Assembly: GCA_902806595.1 (NCBI GenBank)
Contig: CADCXC010000038.1
Span: 1,798,001 to 1,862,000, forward strand
DNA from: Pyrenopolyporus hunteri
Taxonomy: Eukaryota; Ascomycota; Sordariomycetes; Xylariales; Hypoxylaceae
Length of the DNA: 64,000 nt
Direction: 5' to 3'
The notes beneath the pieces are model-generated. The model was not told where the DNA came from. It ran no database searches and worked only from the letters and a program-made list of their open reading frames with translations. Shown one piece after another: positions 32,201-43,885 of this stretch. A program made the translations under genes and the position numbers. Positions within the stretch are counted from its first letter, which is position 1; each line of letters opens with the position of its first letter.

Positions 32201-35022
32201 CTGGCCAGGGGGTTCTCATATTGCTGCCAGGGTGGAGGACTTACATACCTACATAGTAGTGTATCATAGGTACTCGGGCGACAACTACCCAAGATATTAC
32301 GAATGAACGGATTTTCCCATCGGCGCGCCAACGACAGGGGGACCCGTCTCGACGGCAACTCGGATTACATGGAGGCCCATGTAGCGGACCGGCGTACCTT
32401 GCCCCGATGCTACGTCCTTTGTTGACATTGGTCATCTGTGCACTTATCTCTTTTCGTCCTGCTCCTGTATATAGGGGACGCTTGTTTATTGTTTGCCCTG
32501 AATATAGGGGATACAGTATAGACAAATGCGAATGATGCGGGATATTTCGATTCGGATATACAGCGTACCTAATTGTAATTCGAGGCGGAATATTGATCAC
32601 GAGTAGAGCATTAGTATCGACTCCGACCTTGGGAGGAATAAATTCGCGTGGTTGGCGAGATGGGGAAATAGGAGAAAGGTTCAAGCCCGAGATGAGATTT
32701 ATTATACTATGTATAAGCCAAAAACGAAAAGAGAGGACGAAAAGTAAAAGAACGGAACGGATAAGGAATTGCGCAGGGCTTCGTTCAGGGGAAAGGCCTT
32801 TCTCGAACCTTGGATAGGCGCGATAGCTCCTCACCTCGCAGCTCCCCATTACCTATCTGGGATCACTTCTGCAAGGGGAGAGGCTCCACCTTGAAAGGTT
32901 GTACCACATTTCCGCATATCTCGGCCAGTTTGGAACAGGGATGGAACGGACCTTAAAGTAGCTCCGTGTAACCGCTGCCACCCATCGCTGCCATCGCAGG
33001 ACATGTAGCTGCCACACAGCGCGGCCCGCCATCTGCTGCCTCGCTTGTCGAGTCAGGTACATACCCGTAGGTACCACCTACATGTAATTTTACCTTCAAT
33101 GTAGGTGGGTACCTAGGTAGGTACCTAGGTAGCCATAGAGGTGCTAGCCTTTTACGATAATTCATTCCCTTTGCCCTGGGATTTTCTCATCCCTTCTCTC
33201 TCCCACTCTAACAAGCCGTGTCATTTTTCTTCCTTTTCCCTTTCCCGGTCCTCGATTTAGTCCGCGATTATCGGACTCCTCTTGTCGGGTTGTCATCCAC
33301 TCCATGTAACGCCCCATCGGTCTAGTCCGTAAAGGGAAACAAATCCCAGGCTTTCGTTCGTCGGCCTGTTGTCCTTTAACATTACATATCTCCCCCAGTG
33401 CGTACGTGTAATGAACGCAATGTCCTGAGAGACTGGGACTGGGGATATGTAATGTACGACACATTGCAGGGCGCAGCGAAGAAGGGGAAGAACAGAAGGG
33501 GAACAAAGGGGAATCCGACTCGACGAAAATGGAAAGGCTTGAACGTATAGCCGTCTTCAACTCGGACCTGTTTGTCAAACTACTACCTCTACATACATAC
33601 TCCAGCAGCATGCGCATGGCATGGCATGGCACGGCATGGCATTCAGTACATCGTACATCGTACATGACATGGGCCCTACGCGCCCACATGCCACGCTCCA
33701 GCCTCTGCGCTACTGTCCATACACGGTAGTAGGCTCCTGCATATCCCGGTCTTGAAGGGTTTTCTTATTCCCCATGCCGGTGTCGATCATTTTCCTCTCG
33801 TGAACTCGCCCAATCCGGGACCCGCTCGAGCATCTGTACCATGCTGCAAGCGATGCTTTGACCTCATTCGAAGCAAAATTACGCATGATACCCCAGACTC
33901 GGAGGGGACAAACCATCAACTCCCAACTCGTGGAGACCCGGAAATTGCAAGACTAATATACATAGAGAGATGCTTTCTGCGAGATTCCTTTCGAATGTTT
34001 TCTGCTCCTTGGTTTGCGCGCATCGTGCGATGCCCTCGGTCTTTTCGCTTGTCTGAAACGCCGTCGAGATATCCTTCTTTTTGTTTCTGACGCTATCTGC
34101 CTCAAGCCTTCAAGCCTCAACGGAGATACCCCCCTTGTTCCCCGTCCGCAGCTTTTTGCTTCCTGTTTGAGCTTATTGTTAGACACACTTTCGTACAGTA
34201 CGTAACACTCACTCGTGTTGGCTTTTGTCTGTGTCGTCATCTTAAACTCTCTCGACTTTGCTTTCTCATTCCATCTCACAACTTGCCACGACTTGGAAAA
34301 GTGAGCCTGTGTTTGTTTCACTTCCCCAGCCCACGCTTATCCACCGCTGCGTCTCTTCCAACCGCCTCAAAGCGGCACGAAGGGGTTCTAAAGCCAAGGG
34401 GAAAAAAGCATCTCGGTAGCCCCCCCTTCGATTTTCCAACGCCACGGTTACGAATTTAAGGACACCGGACGGATTATTGGCCTAGGGACTAATAAGGCAG
34501 GAAAGCTCGCTGCCAAACAGATCCCTCGACTACCTACCCTCTTTCTACATTGGATCCTGTTTGTCATCAGTATAAGCTTGTTCGGAGTTGCCGCAAAACG
34601 GTGGAAACGTGGGCGAATGCAAGGGAGATAGGTTAAGGTTATTTCTGTACCTGCGAAGACATCCATTGTCATTCAGCCCGGGGTCTCGGCTGTCGCCTGT
34701 TAAACACGAATATCGACCATTAGCTACCATTGTCGTGGGGTTTCTGGCTTGCATAACGTACTCACTCACGTATTTCGCCACTGTTGTACGATTTCTCTAT
34801 AGAATCTTGGCCGCGCCGCCTGGACCATCGGCAACTTGCATAATCGACCAAAAGTATCACAGGAATCTCAGCGATTGTCTCATCGTTGGTCCAGCACTAA
34901 TGACGAAGGAGAGGAATATATTCACCCTATAATAATATCGCCACGTGGGACCCCTCGTCGAACCCGAAGCGACGAGCTCATCGCAAGACTACCAATTTCA
35001 CCTAAGCTCGGGAACCCTAACC
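29250..35022. other. Gene-poor 5.8-kb region
   Basis: No intact gene is supported. Most of 29.4-32.0 kb has frequent stops in all frames. The minus strand at about 31.0-31.8 kb contains short protein-like segments (for example LLWFAVQVPNYLHTLLHEYYL and SERQAFLVANIGATV) broken by stops, possibly an eroded gene. Around 30.6-30.9 kb GC rises without an open frame. TAGG/TACC repeats are at 33060-33132, and a GGCAT-rich patch at 33615-33645. Pyrimidine-rich sequence from about 33.9 kb probably belongs to the promoter and leader of the gene at 35023. Confidence 0.5.
33101..33132. repeat. TAGG/TACC palindromic repeat
   Basis: GTAGGTGGGTACCTAGGTAG followed by GTACCTAGGTAG, inside the gene-poor region. 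Confidence 0.75.
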
Positions 35023-36477
35023 ATGAGTGGGTTAATACCTTTATTACTACCGTCTTCTGCCGGTAGCAAATCGACAGTTAGCTCTCCTACTGAGATGGGC
35101 CGAAGGGCGTCACTTTCCTCGTCCCCGCCTTCCCCTCCGTCGTTGGTCCATCGCCGACAACAGTCTCTACCGTCCATTAAGACGGCAAGAAGGGGCTCTC
35201 TCGTCATACCGGCTACGCTGCCAATTATCCCACTTACTCCTATGGAGTGGAAGAAGGCAATAGATGAAGTTAAGCGAAAGTATCTCAATCACAAGTACCG
35301 AGCATGCTCAACAAGGTGCTGTGAGATTCTAGATAATATCAAGGACGCGTCCAGTATGGAGCCTCTTTACTTGATCTATCTGCACTTTTATGCGGCATCC
35401 TCATTTGAGCTGTGCGCCCGACCGCTATCATCTTCTTCTAGCTACCGTACAAGATTACTCCGTGATGCTCAGACACACTATAGCAAGGCTGAAGAGTTGA
35501 TTCGGAACGCAGAAGAGAATATAGCGCGGAAAACGAGATCCGCGTCCTCATGTTCCACCTCTTCTAGCCCCCACTCTCCAGGCCTCACTTCTAGTGTACG
35601 GTCATCGGTCTCAAGTACCACGTTCTCATCTCCTAGAACCTCGATGTGTTCAGCGGAAGATGGAACCGTACCAAAGCCAAGTTCGAGACCAGTCAAGGCG
35701 AAGAAGAAGGTCTCCTTTTCAGGACTGAATAACCTTATCGAATTTCAACCTGAGCCATACATTCGCCCGGATAGTCCTACGTTGGGTTGGGAGGACGATA
35801 TTCTTTCTCGGCAATCGCACAATTCTCTCCCCTTATTTACGGCGGACAAGGTTAAGCCAGGGCCTTCATTGGAACATGAGCCTGTTAAGGAACCCGAACA
35901 ACCAGTCGAGACACTACCCGTAATAGCGGAGCAAACTTTAGCCAGCGATCCCTCGTCGACGGAGGGGTTGAGTTTTACGGATGAGAAGTTTAACCTTGAT
36001 GTCTTTTTGCAGACGCGATCGATGAATAAGATGTGCGCGCAGCTTTCTGCCCTGCGATCACAAGTCTCTTGGCACCGAGGCGATGTCGAAGCTTTACTAG
36101 CCCAACCTGACGAAACTCCGGAGACGCCCGTGCTACCGACGGACATCCCCTCCATCCCTCCGTCGCCCATGACTCCGCCTCGATTAACTCGTGCCAACAC
36201 TCTACCCGTGGAGGTTGGACTGGACTCGCCCATGGCCGAACAGTCACCACGATGGAGAACCCGCGGATTACGGGAAGGTATCCTTGGTTCGCCACGTCCC
36301 GACAGTCCGCGAATGTTCAGCCGGCCATCGTCTGCTGCGTCAACTACCCGATGTGCTGACGGCGCATTGCAGCAGCGCATCGAGCGCCTGCGCGCGAACG
36401 GCTGGCAAAGAAAACGTTTCGATAATCGGCGATATGAAGCCCTGCGGGAGCAGGTTCTCGGCGAGCTGGGTGCTTAG
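35023..36477 (+). CDS. Uncharacterised fungal protein with a helical core
   Basis: A single-exon frame of 484 residues from the ATG at 35023 (MSGLIPLLLPSS; context ACCATGA). The open frame extends further upstream but without another ATG. Residues about 72-170 form a helical, TPR/MIT-like segment (PLTPMEWKKAIDEVKRKYLNH, CCEILDNIKDASSMEPLYLIYLHFYAASSFELC, THYSKAEELIRNAEENI). The remainder is Ser/Pro-rich, with a basic KAKKKVSFSGLNNLIEF motif at about 225-245, SPRPDSPRMFSRPSS near the C-terminus, and a charged end (NRRYEALREQVLGELGA). I do not recognise a named family. Codon pattern, length and a structured core argue for a real gene. No function is assigned. Confidence 0.8.
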   Translation: MSGLIPLLLPSSAGSKSTVSSPTEMGRRASLSSSPPSPPSLVHRRQQSLPSIKTARRGSLVIPATLPIIPLTPMEWKKAIDEVKRKYLNHKYRACSTRCCEILDNIKDASSMEPLYLIYLHFYAASSFELCARPLSSSSSYRTRLLRDAQTHYSKAEELIRNAEENIARKTRSASSCSTSSSPHSPGLTSSVRSSVSSTTFSSPRTSMCSAEDGTVPKPSSRPVKAKKKVSFSGLNNLIEFQPEPYIRPDSPTLGWEDDILSRQSHNSLPLFTADKVKPGPSLEHEPVKEPEQPVETLPVIAEQTLASDPSSTEGLSFTDEKFNLDVFLQTRSMNKMCAQLSALRSQVSWHRGDVEALLAQPDETPETPVLPTDIPSIPPSPMTPPRLTRANTLPVEVGLDSPMAEQSPRWRTRGLREGILGSPRPDSPRMFSRPSSAASTTRCADGALQQRIERLRANGWQRKRFDNRRYEALREQVLGELGA

Positions 36478-37801
36478 GCGCGGGCCGCTGACGCAGCGTC
36501 AGCTGACCGCACATGAATACTTGCGCCATATTGCAGTCAGCTTCCGCCGATCATGCACATACGGATATACAGATATGCGTATGGGATCAATAATTCAGAC
36601 GCCAAGACCGCCTATCTCTCTATATATTAAGAAGATGGCGCAACGAGGCGTGGGAATGGTACCCCTAATTCTGCTTTGTTTTCTTCTATTCTATTCTTGC
36701 ACTTGTATATTGCATACACACTATCACTTTTTTTTTGATCTGCGGGTCTCGAAAGTGAGCGTTTTGAGGGGGAAAGAGGGGAACTGGAGTTAGGGGACAC
36801 AACCGGATGGGAACGAAGACCGAAAAAAACGGGGAAAGATGTGATCGTTTCTCGGTTGTTGTTGCTACTATTGTTGCATTATCCGATATCATTACTACTG
36901 CTTTAGTTTTTTATACCCGGCTACGAGGCCGCCCAAAGGATAACGACGGGACGGCGCGAGATGAGCCAAACCTAGGGGACGAAGGGAGAAGGGGAAGAGG
37001 AAGGGAAGAGATGTCCTGGTGGCAGTGGGAGGGAGGAGGGAGACGAGAAGACGTCGACGAAGATGTACCGACGGAATGTATTTGTACCTCATACGTTTGT
37101 CAGTCATCGCCGTTGCGGGATGATGATTGACGCGACCTTTCCCTTCCCTTAATCCTACTCCGTCAGGATAGGAAAGGGAGCCTAGGCAAATTAATGATTT
37201 ACGTCTTGACACGTACATTCGCATACCTCATTGCTAGCCTATAATTCACTTAATCGTCAACCCGAACGTCGCGCTACCCTTATAGTCGAAAATAGAACAT
37301 CTTATAATGTGAGATCATATGCGTTGTATCGAGGGCTCAGGAATGCAATGGCATAAAACGCTCCCATTGACGTCTTAACTACCTATCTACTCCCGCAATT
37401 GAGCATCCGCGGGTGATACCGAAGGAAATAATACATGCGCCCCCGTGACGCCGAGTAAACTGGGTATAGCCGCAGAAAGGGGGCTACACGGAGTCGAGAC
37501 GCAGCATCTGATAGAATAAAGACCCGGGAAGGGTCTTGTTAAAACGCAAAACGGATATCGAGAAGAAAACGAGATAGAAAATAGAAGTTTGCGAGATGTG
37601 CTTGACCTTTCGTTCCTCTGAACAAAATACCCAAGCCCATTTCACCTTGTCGACCCTGCTATGCATTGCAATGAGACTTAGTTTTGGTAACAAACGATTT
37701 TTATGCCGTCCCTGAGTTCTTCCTTTCCTACTACCCTCTCGAGGAATGAAACGGGTATCTAAATATGTCCCCAAGTTTGTCGTCTAACGTCTTTCCCTCG
37801 C
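36478..37801. other. Intergenic between convergent genes
   Basis: This is 3' flank of the uncharacterised gene and of the kinase gene. No gene is seen; it has a T9 run near 36730 and a GGGAGGAGGGAG-type purine tract at about 36980-37045. Confidence 0.5.
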
Positions 37802-39223
37802 TCAGTTTTGGAAACTTTTCCGCCTCGCCTCTTTTTCGACTTCTTCCTTGACCTTGAGTGTCTGTTCCTGCTCCTTCATCTCCCGGACCTTGGCTAAGAC
37901 CACCTCGCGGAAGATAGCGCCCTTCATTGCGCGCGTAAGCTTGCCCTTTCCGGTGCTCTCCTCTTTCGGAGACGCAGGTTTGACTGCAGGTGCTTGGGTC
38001 TGGGCGGCGGCGGTAACCGAATCGTCGTCAAAGTCGGGGTGCTCTGGGTCGTCTTCTTGGAGTTTGAGCGCCTCGATACGGTTGGCCAACTTGACAAGTT
38101 CGATGCCACGGCGTAAACGCGCCTTGGCGATGTAAGCCTTGATTTCTGGTAGCAGGTTGTGGTCTGTGGCGTTCTCGCCGCTGAGCCAATGATGTTTTAG
38201 AGCTTGCTGCGAGAAACGTTAATAAGAGGTCTCGTTACGGCAACTCGACCAGAGCTTAACCACGGCTTACCTGACTGGTCCATCGATCATCCGGATTTGG
38301 TTGTAGGAGGTGCATGATAAAGTCCTTCGCATCATTGCTGACGTCCCTCCAGTACCGCTCGTGGAATACTACTTTCCCACTGCTACATTCGTCGATCAAA
38401 TCCTGTAAGTTCTCAGAGCGGAAAGGGGAGTATCCGCAGAGAAGAGTATAGGTGATAACGCCCAATGACCACATGTCTACGGGCTTGCCGTGACCCCTTT
38501 TCAGCATGACTTCCGGTGCGGCATAGCCAAAAGAGCCCGCCATTGTGGTGAGGACCTCATCCTTGGTATCAAGCATCTTCGCAATTCCGAAGTCTGCTAA
38601 TACCAAATCGGAATCGGGGTCCTTGCTGAGATAAAGAAGGTTCTCGGGCTTAAGATCTAGTTGTGGGTGGTTAGATGGCTGTGCGATGACTACTGAGGGC
38701 TTATAGGGTGTATTTCCCCTCATAACTTACCTCGATGTACGACGTTCCTATTGTGGAGGTAGTTGACGGCGTCGAGAACTTGTCTAATGGTTTGCGAAGC
38801 ATCCTTCTCTGTGAACTTGCCCCGTTCGCAAATGCGATCAAAGAGTTCACCGCCCGTGGCGAGCTCGGTGACAATGTACCACTTATCCTATACGCAACGG
38901 TGTTAGTTGGACGGAGTCGTCGCGGGGGATATTCATGGGATATTCATATCGGGATAGGAACAGAAGCGTACCCTTGACTCGAACCAATCCACGAAACGGA
39001 CAATGTGGGGGTGCTTGAGACTCTGGAGCATTTCCAGCTCGTCCCAGACCATCCTCTCATTTCCTTTGACATTCTTCTTGAGGATGATTTTAATAGCAAC
39101 CTTGCCGTTAGGGCTGTCGGCTTCGCGCACGATGCCGTATGTGCCCGCACCTAGCGTTCGGCCAAACCTGTACTTCGCTTTCCGCTCATAACTCTCCGGT
39201 TGGCCTCGAAGGCTGCTGAACAT
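37802..39223 (-). CDS. CMK1: Ca2+/calmodulin-dependent protein kinase
   Basis: A Ser/Thr kinase of the CaMK family, activated by Ca2+/calmodulin, in cytosol or nucleus. Four exons (38972-39223, 38731-38887, 38271-38656, 37802-38206) encode 399 residues. The Gly loop is LGAGTYGIV (24-32), the ATP Lys is 45 (VAIKIIL), the catalytic loop is HRDLKPEN with Asp137, and DFG starts at 158. The activation loop TTMAGSFGYAAPEV contains a Thr of the kind phosphorylated by upstream CaMKK. The kinase domain ends near residue 290. It is followed by a basic amphipathic stretch (KARLRRGIELVKLANRIEAL), the likely autoinhibitory/calmodulin site, and a charged tail. The start at MFSSLRGQPESYERK matches fungal homologues I know. 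An in-frame ATG at 39430 would add 69 residues. Confidence 0.93.
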
Positions 39224-39726
39224 GGCGTTTACTGAGCGAACGAGGCGGTCAGTGATGGACTGTTTCAGAAAGGGTATTCTAGATTTGACGATTCCACGTA
39301 TGGGTTGAGACAGACATCGAGCGAATTGGCCGGACAATTGACCAGACAGCAACCGGAGCAGCTTGGTTGGCTTTCCCTGAGACAAGGAGGGGGAGAGCGT
39401 ACGGTCGGGCATTGGGGGCTGAAAGGACAAACGGATAACTCACAACTCATTGCGACGTGGGGCAAGACCGACGAGAAGAAACGACGAACGGTGGGAAGGG
39501 GCCTCGCGGGTTGGTCGTGTGCTGTCTTAGTTGTGAACGTCGTGGTGTTTGGAAAAGAGCGATCCTTCTTAAAGGGGGGTGGAAGGGTTAGACCGCCGCA
39601 GAGAGGAGGAAAAGAGAGAGGAAGAGACGCCGTTGGAGGGTTTGGGCGGTAAAGAAGACACGAGGCTTCAGCTGGTTGATAGGGCCTGTATGCGCAGTAA
39701 TGCTATGTAGGTCAGAGACGTGATAC

Positions 39727-39790
39727 GGTAATATGGTAATATGGTAATATGGTAATATGGCAGTATGGCAGTATGGCAGTATGGTAGTAT
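39727..39790. repeat. 8-bp tandem repeat (minisatellite)
   Basis: Eight direct 8-bp units: four GGTAATAT, three GGCAGTAT and one GGTAGTAT. The ordered block of variants suggests expansion in two steps. It lies 0.5 kb upstream of the kinase start. Confidence 0.9.
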
Positions 39791-41558
39791 GGGTAAGATA
39801 GAGATACGTGGGAGTCTTTGGGCTTGAAAAAGAGACGGAGACGAGCTGCAGGAGGGGTCCCACGTCAGATAAAAACAGGTACGGGATTCGTCGTACTGAG
39901 GTAACTTGGTACTAATAAGTACCTTGGACACCTACACGTATACGGTCAATCCCATACATCCATGTATGTAAAATGAGTGCATGTAATAAGCGTAACGTAC
40001 TGTACCTATCGCATTGTATATCTGAGTAACAGGTATTACCTATGGGGTAACCGTACAAGGTAAAGGGTCGTGTAATGAAGGATAAAGGGTGAAGAGTACA
40101 TCGATTATAATGCCTACGTACCTTATACCTTATAAGCCCCTCTGATGGGACCCCTCTTTCTTAATTGTATTAGGGTAGGAGCAGCTGAATTTCGATCGAC
40201 CCTTATAAAACTGGGGGGGAGAGAGAGGGGCCTTCCCGCCTGGTGGTCACACGGGTACCGGCTAACGGCTTGTGCGTGTAAGTGCGTGGTATAAATGTGT
40301 ATGTGTGTGTATGTGTGTATGCAATGCTTTTAAGTACTATTTATGTATGTCAAGTAATTGTCGGCGCTTAGAGGGTAACAAAATGATTTGGCAGTTAGTT
40401 AGGTAGGCAGGTCGTTATGATAGACTTTGCAGTTTGTAATGACTCTTAAGAGAATCTAGCCTTGAAATATAGGTAAACAAGACGATAGGATAGGTACTTA
40501 TCTTCGTATGCAAAAGGCAGAGCTCGGCCTAGGCTGAGTTTTGAGGCAACCATACCAAGCAAGTTAACTAGTTGTATTAGAATAATTATATGCTACAATA
40601 CATATCGTCCGTCTACCTTGCCTGTGATGCGATGTGATCGGATGGGTGTGATAAATTAGGAAAATGCCTTACCAGACGTTGTGCCCTGTCGGGTGGGGCT
40701 ATGAATACTGCGTATCGGCTGCATTGGCAGTGTATTGTACTCGCACACCACCAAGTCATCAATGTCGCTTGCGGATATGGGCTACTCTCGATGCGTATTA
40801 GGGTGGTGTATTACTACGTACACATAGTAGGGTGGTCGCTCAGCCGCAATGCTGGGCCAGTTCCATGAACTACCTCGTCACCCACAAATTGAATTCGGTG
40901 GGCGATAGGTAATTACCTACTACTTACCTCCCAAGGTATGCGTAGCTACGGGATCCGGAATGCCAGCCATTCCTAGCTCATGGCAAGGCAAGTTAGGTAG
41001 GGTAAGGCGCTGTGCGTGGGCAGTGAACCGTCCCTGGGAGCTGGGTTGCCTCACCATCGTTGGGACGACACCGGTGGCTGAGCCTGGCGACCCTCCGAGA
41101 CAAGATTCAACCTTGTAAAGACTCTCTGAGAGATTGCCACCCATGTGTTGGAAACCAACGTCGAGATGGGCAAGGATAAAAAGAAGCCGTCCGCTCGCCT
41201 TTGTCCTTGCTTGGGTAACGCGCGCTTAAGTTCTAGCTTGAGGCCGTCGGCCACCTTTTAAGACAATGGGATTATGCGATTGTGAGCGGCTAAGGCTGTG
41301 ATTGTCACATGCAAGGACAATGATTTCAAGTGAAGAACGAATTTCACATTATGTAGGTCCACAAGGAATTACGCGATCAAATCCCCAAAGACATTTACTA
41401 CGTTGATTGCATACTAGGTATGAAACTTGTATGTGAGAACGTGAGAACGTGAGAATGTGAGGAAGTGAGGGAGATGCAGCAAGACGAACTTGTCGATTGG
41501 AATCTGGAGGATTGTTCTGTTCCTCCTGCCACAGACAACCATTGAATGCTCCTACGTG

Positions 41559-41622
41559 AGGTACCTAGGTACCTAGGTACAATAGTACGCACTTTCAAGT
41601 AGAAATCCACCTACCTAGGTAC
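41559..41622. repeat. TAGG/TACC palindromic repeat
   Basis: AGGTACCTAGGTACCTAGG is followed after about 30 bp by CTACCTAGGTACT. A further related patch lies at 41690-41712. Confidence 0.8.
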
Positions 41623-42322
41623 TTTCATATGTGTGGGAGTCATCTGCAGGCTCTTTATCGATAACTAAGATGCGTAGGCTAATACGTACATGTACCTAGG
41701 TATGGTAGGTACCTGTATGTAGGCCGGTATAAATACCAACGTCACCTGGCAGTTAGGCCGGAGGGGAATTGCTACGCGCCTCCCTCAGGTAGCTCTGTTG
41801 ACTTTGCGGGGCAACTAGGTGCATACCTATGTATGCAACTCTTTTTTGGGTCTCGAGAATCGGCGTCTTCCCTTCTTGCCTCTCTTCCCACCTACGGTCA
41901 GCTTAAACGGATAGGTAATCGTTTTTTTTTTATCTACCTATCTTCTCCTCCCCCCTCTTTTTCTTTCCTTAACCCGCCGTTCCCGTGTTGGAAGAGCGTC
42001 GGCCCGACAGACATGGTCACTCCAATTTGACTTGGCGACTTTGAACTCCTTTCGCAGGTACTACAGCTCAAATCACATTTAACCCATCTTTCACACGTAC
42101 CTAAACCACCTATCTCAGAGTCTCTCACCGTAGGCCCGGCTCTAAACCGCATGTGACAGTGTGGTATTCATTCAGACTGTTTCGAACTTTGCCTGCGTTT
42201 TGGCGGACAACCTAAACGACAGCGATCAACCTAACTGGCGCGAGAGAACGAAAACCACGGCACCACCCCAAACTCGAGCACCGATACCTACGCAGCTCCG
42301 TGCACCCGATTCTCGTATCAAA

Positions 42323-42924
42323 ATGGCCAACCTAGGTCCCAAGAGGCTGACTAAAGAGCTAGCGAAGGCAAGATAGAACTTAGCCTGGATTGAACATTTA
42401 CGCAGCGTGGAGTTACTAATTAGAGGTATATTTGCAGATCTCGAATAGCTTACCACCCGGCATTACCTTGGTTTCCGCGGACAATCTGGAGGAATGGTTT
42501 CTCGATATCCAGGTGCTAGACCAGAATCCCATTTATGCCGGTCAGATATACCGCCTGAAGTTCAAGTTCAGCAATGCGTATCCTATTGGTATGCGCCCGG
42601 GTCTATGCTGCTCTGCACTCAAAGTAGGGACGATGAACTAACGCGAATATGATAGAACCCCCCGAAGTGACGTTCGTGAAGCTGGATAATCGGCCGATAC
42701 CCATGCACCCTCATATCTACTCTAATGGGATCATATGCCTCGATTTGCTCGGGTCGCAAGGATGGAGCCCTGTTCAGAACGTGGAGAGCGTGTGTATGAG
42801 CATACAAAGCATGCTGACGGGAAACACCAAAAACGAACGGCCGCCCGGCGATGAGGATTTCGTGCGCGGAAATCGTTTGCGACCTAGAGACATCGACTTT
42901 TACTACCACGATAACACCGTATAG
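42323..42924 (+). CDS. UBE2W: Ubiquitin-conjugating enzyme E2, UBE2W type
   Basis: This E2 carries ubiquitin as a thioester. UBE2W enzymes are known for attaching ubiquitin to protein N-termini. Three exons (42323-42367, 42438-42588, 42656-42924) encode 154 residues, close to human UBE2W (151). The UBC fold is complete: KRLTKELAKISNSLPPGITL, a PIYAGQIYRLKFKFSNAYPI-EPPEV core, and HPHIYSNGIICLDLL with catalytic Cys93. The typical UBE2W end is NRLRPRDIDFYYHDNTV, where ordinary E2s have a longer helix. HPH replaces the usual HPN, as in UBE2W. Intron 1 is a GC-AG intron (AAG followed by GCAAGA); no GT donor would keep the frame. Confidence 0.93.
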
Positions 42925-43885
42925 GGATTTCGGGTCTGGCGTATTTGCACTCTTACGGGAGGCCACTACCGGTGGCTTCAATTTTCCGCGGCGCGCTGAG
43001 GCGGCAGGCTTCTTTAATTCCATGTGCATGACTGTCGTTACCACTGGACTAGACTATGAGGAGAAAATGGAGTTGGACACCTACTGGTGCAATGAATTCA
43101 ATGAGGAGGCGGTGTTTTTCTTTTTTTCAGCCGAAAGCGATAGTATGAGGCTGATGGGCATTGCGTGGATAGGTTGCATGCGATCGTCTAAGCGGAACAT
43201 CTACAGATGAAAGAAGACCTCTTTCTTCCCCCTTCTTCGGGTGGTCGTCGTGGCTATAGTCGCGATTGCACGTTTCAAATGGCTATCTACCCTAGGTACC
43301 TTAAATGCGAGGCGCCATTACGGATCCATTTACCGCGGCGACAGCGTGGAGCGGCCGGAGGTGATGTTCTGAAGGCATTCCCAATATAATACTAAGGTGG
43401 TTGCTGTCTCTGCACTTAGCCACAACAGTACCATAATTTATATCTGTGTTGAGCAACCGCATAGCTACTTGCTAGACCGTATGTTCCATATTCTAATATA
43501 GTATGAGAGGCAAAGCACCCCCTATTCTCGAAGCCTTTTCTTTTACACTCTCGTAAACACACAAGCGATGTTTATATGCCTCTACACCTATATATAACCT
43601 GGTAGGTATGTAGGTATAGATAGGGGACCTGTGACGTCGTGCCCTCACTTATCGTGCCCCCAGCCGCGGGGCTAACCAAAAAGAGACTAAGCGATAAGCC
43701 CGCCCAGCCCACTTAACCTCGCCCAAAGTTAAGCTAGGTCTACCTTACCTACCTACAATCTATCTTAGCTCCAGCTCGCAACTCGTCAACCCACTAACCC
43801 ACTAACCAACCAACTCTCTTCTTTCTCTCTCTACACCGTCTCCCTCTCCGTCGCTCACAAGCACCACCCCCATGAAGAGCTCACA
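42925..43885. other. Intergenic between UBE2W and VPS33
   Basis: No gene. It holds the E2 3' flank, a TATGTAGGTATAGATAG patch near 43600, and a CT-rich leader at 43740-43885 upstream of the Vps33 start. Confidence 0.5.

Larger units (their letters stand above)
39224..42322. other. Divergent intergenic region between the kinase and UBE2W
   Basis: A 3.1-kb gap with no convincing gene. It holds a possible 5' extension of the kinase frame to 39430, an 8-bp minisatellite (39727-39790), a GT/TATG microsatellite at about 40299-40325, a GTGAGAAC tandem patch at about 41431-41470, and TAGG/TACC patches at 41559-41622 and 41690-41712. A CT-rich leader precedes the E2 start. Confidence 0.5.

Noticed and set aside
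32241..32849. 202-codon minus-strand frame in the gene-poor region
   Set aside because: No domain pattern, overlaps equally open frames on both strands, and composition is like the surrounding non-coding DNA.
34945..35022. Upstream extension of the uncharacterised gene at 35023
   Set aside because: The extension has no ATG; the ATG at 35023 has a good context.
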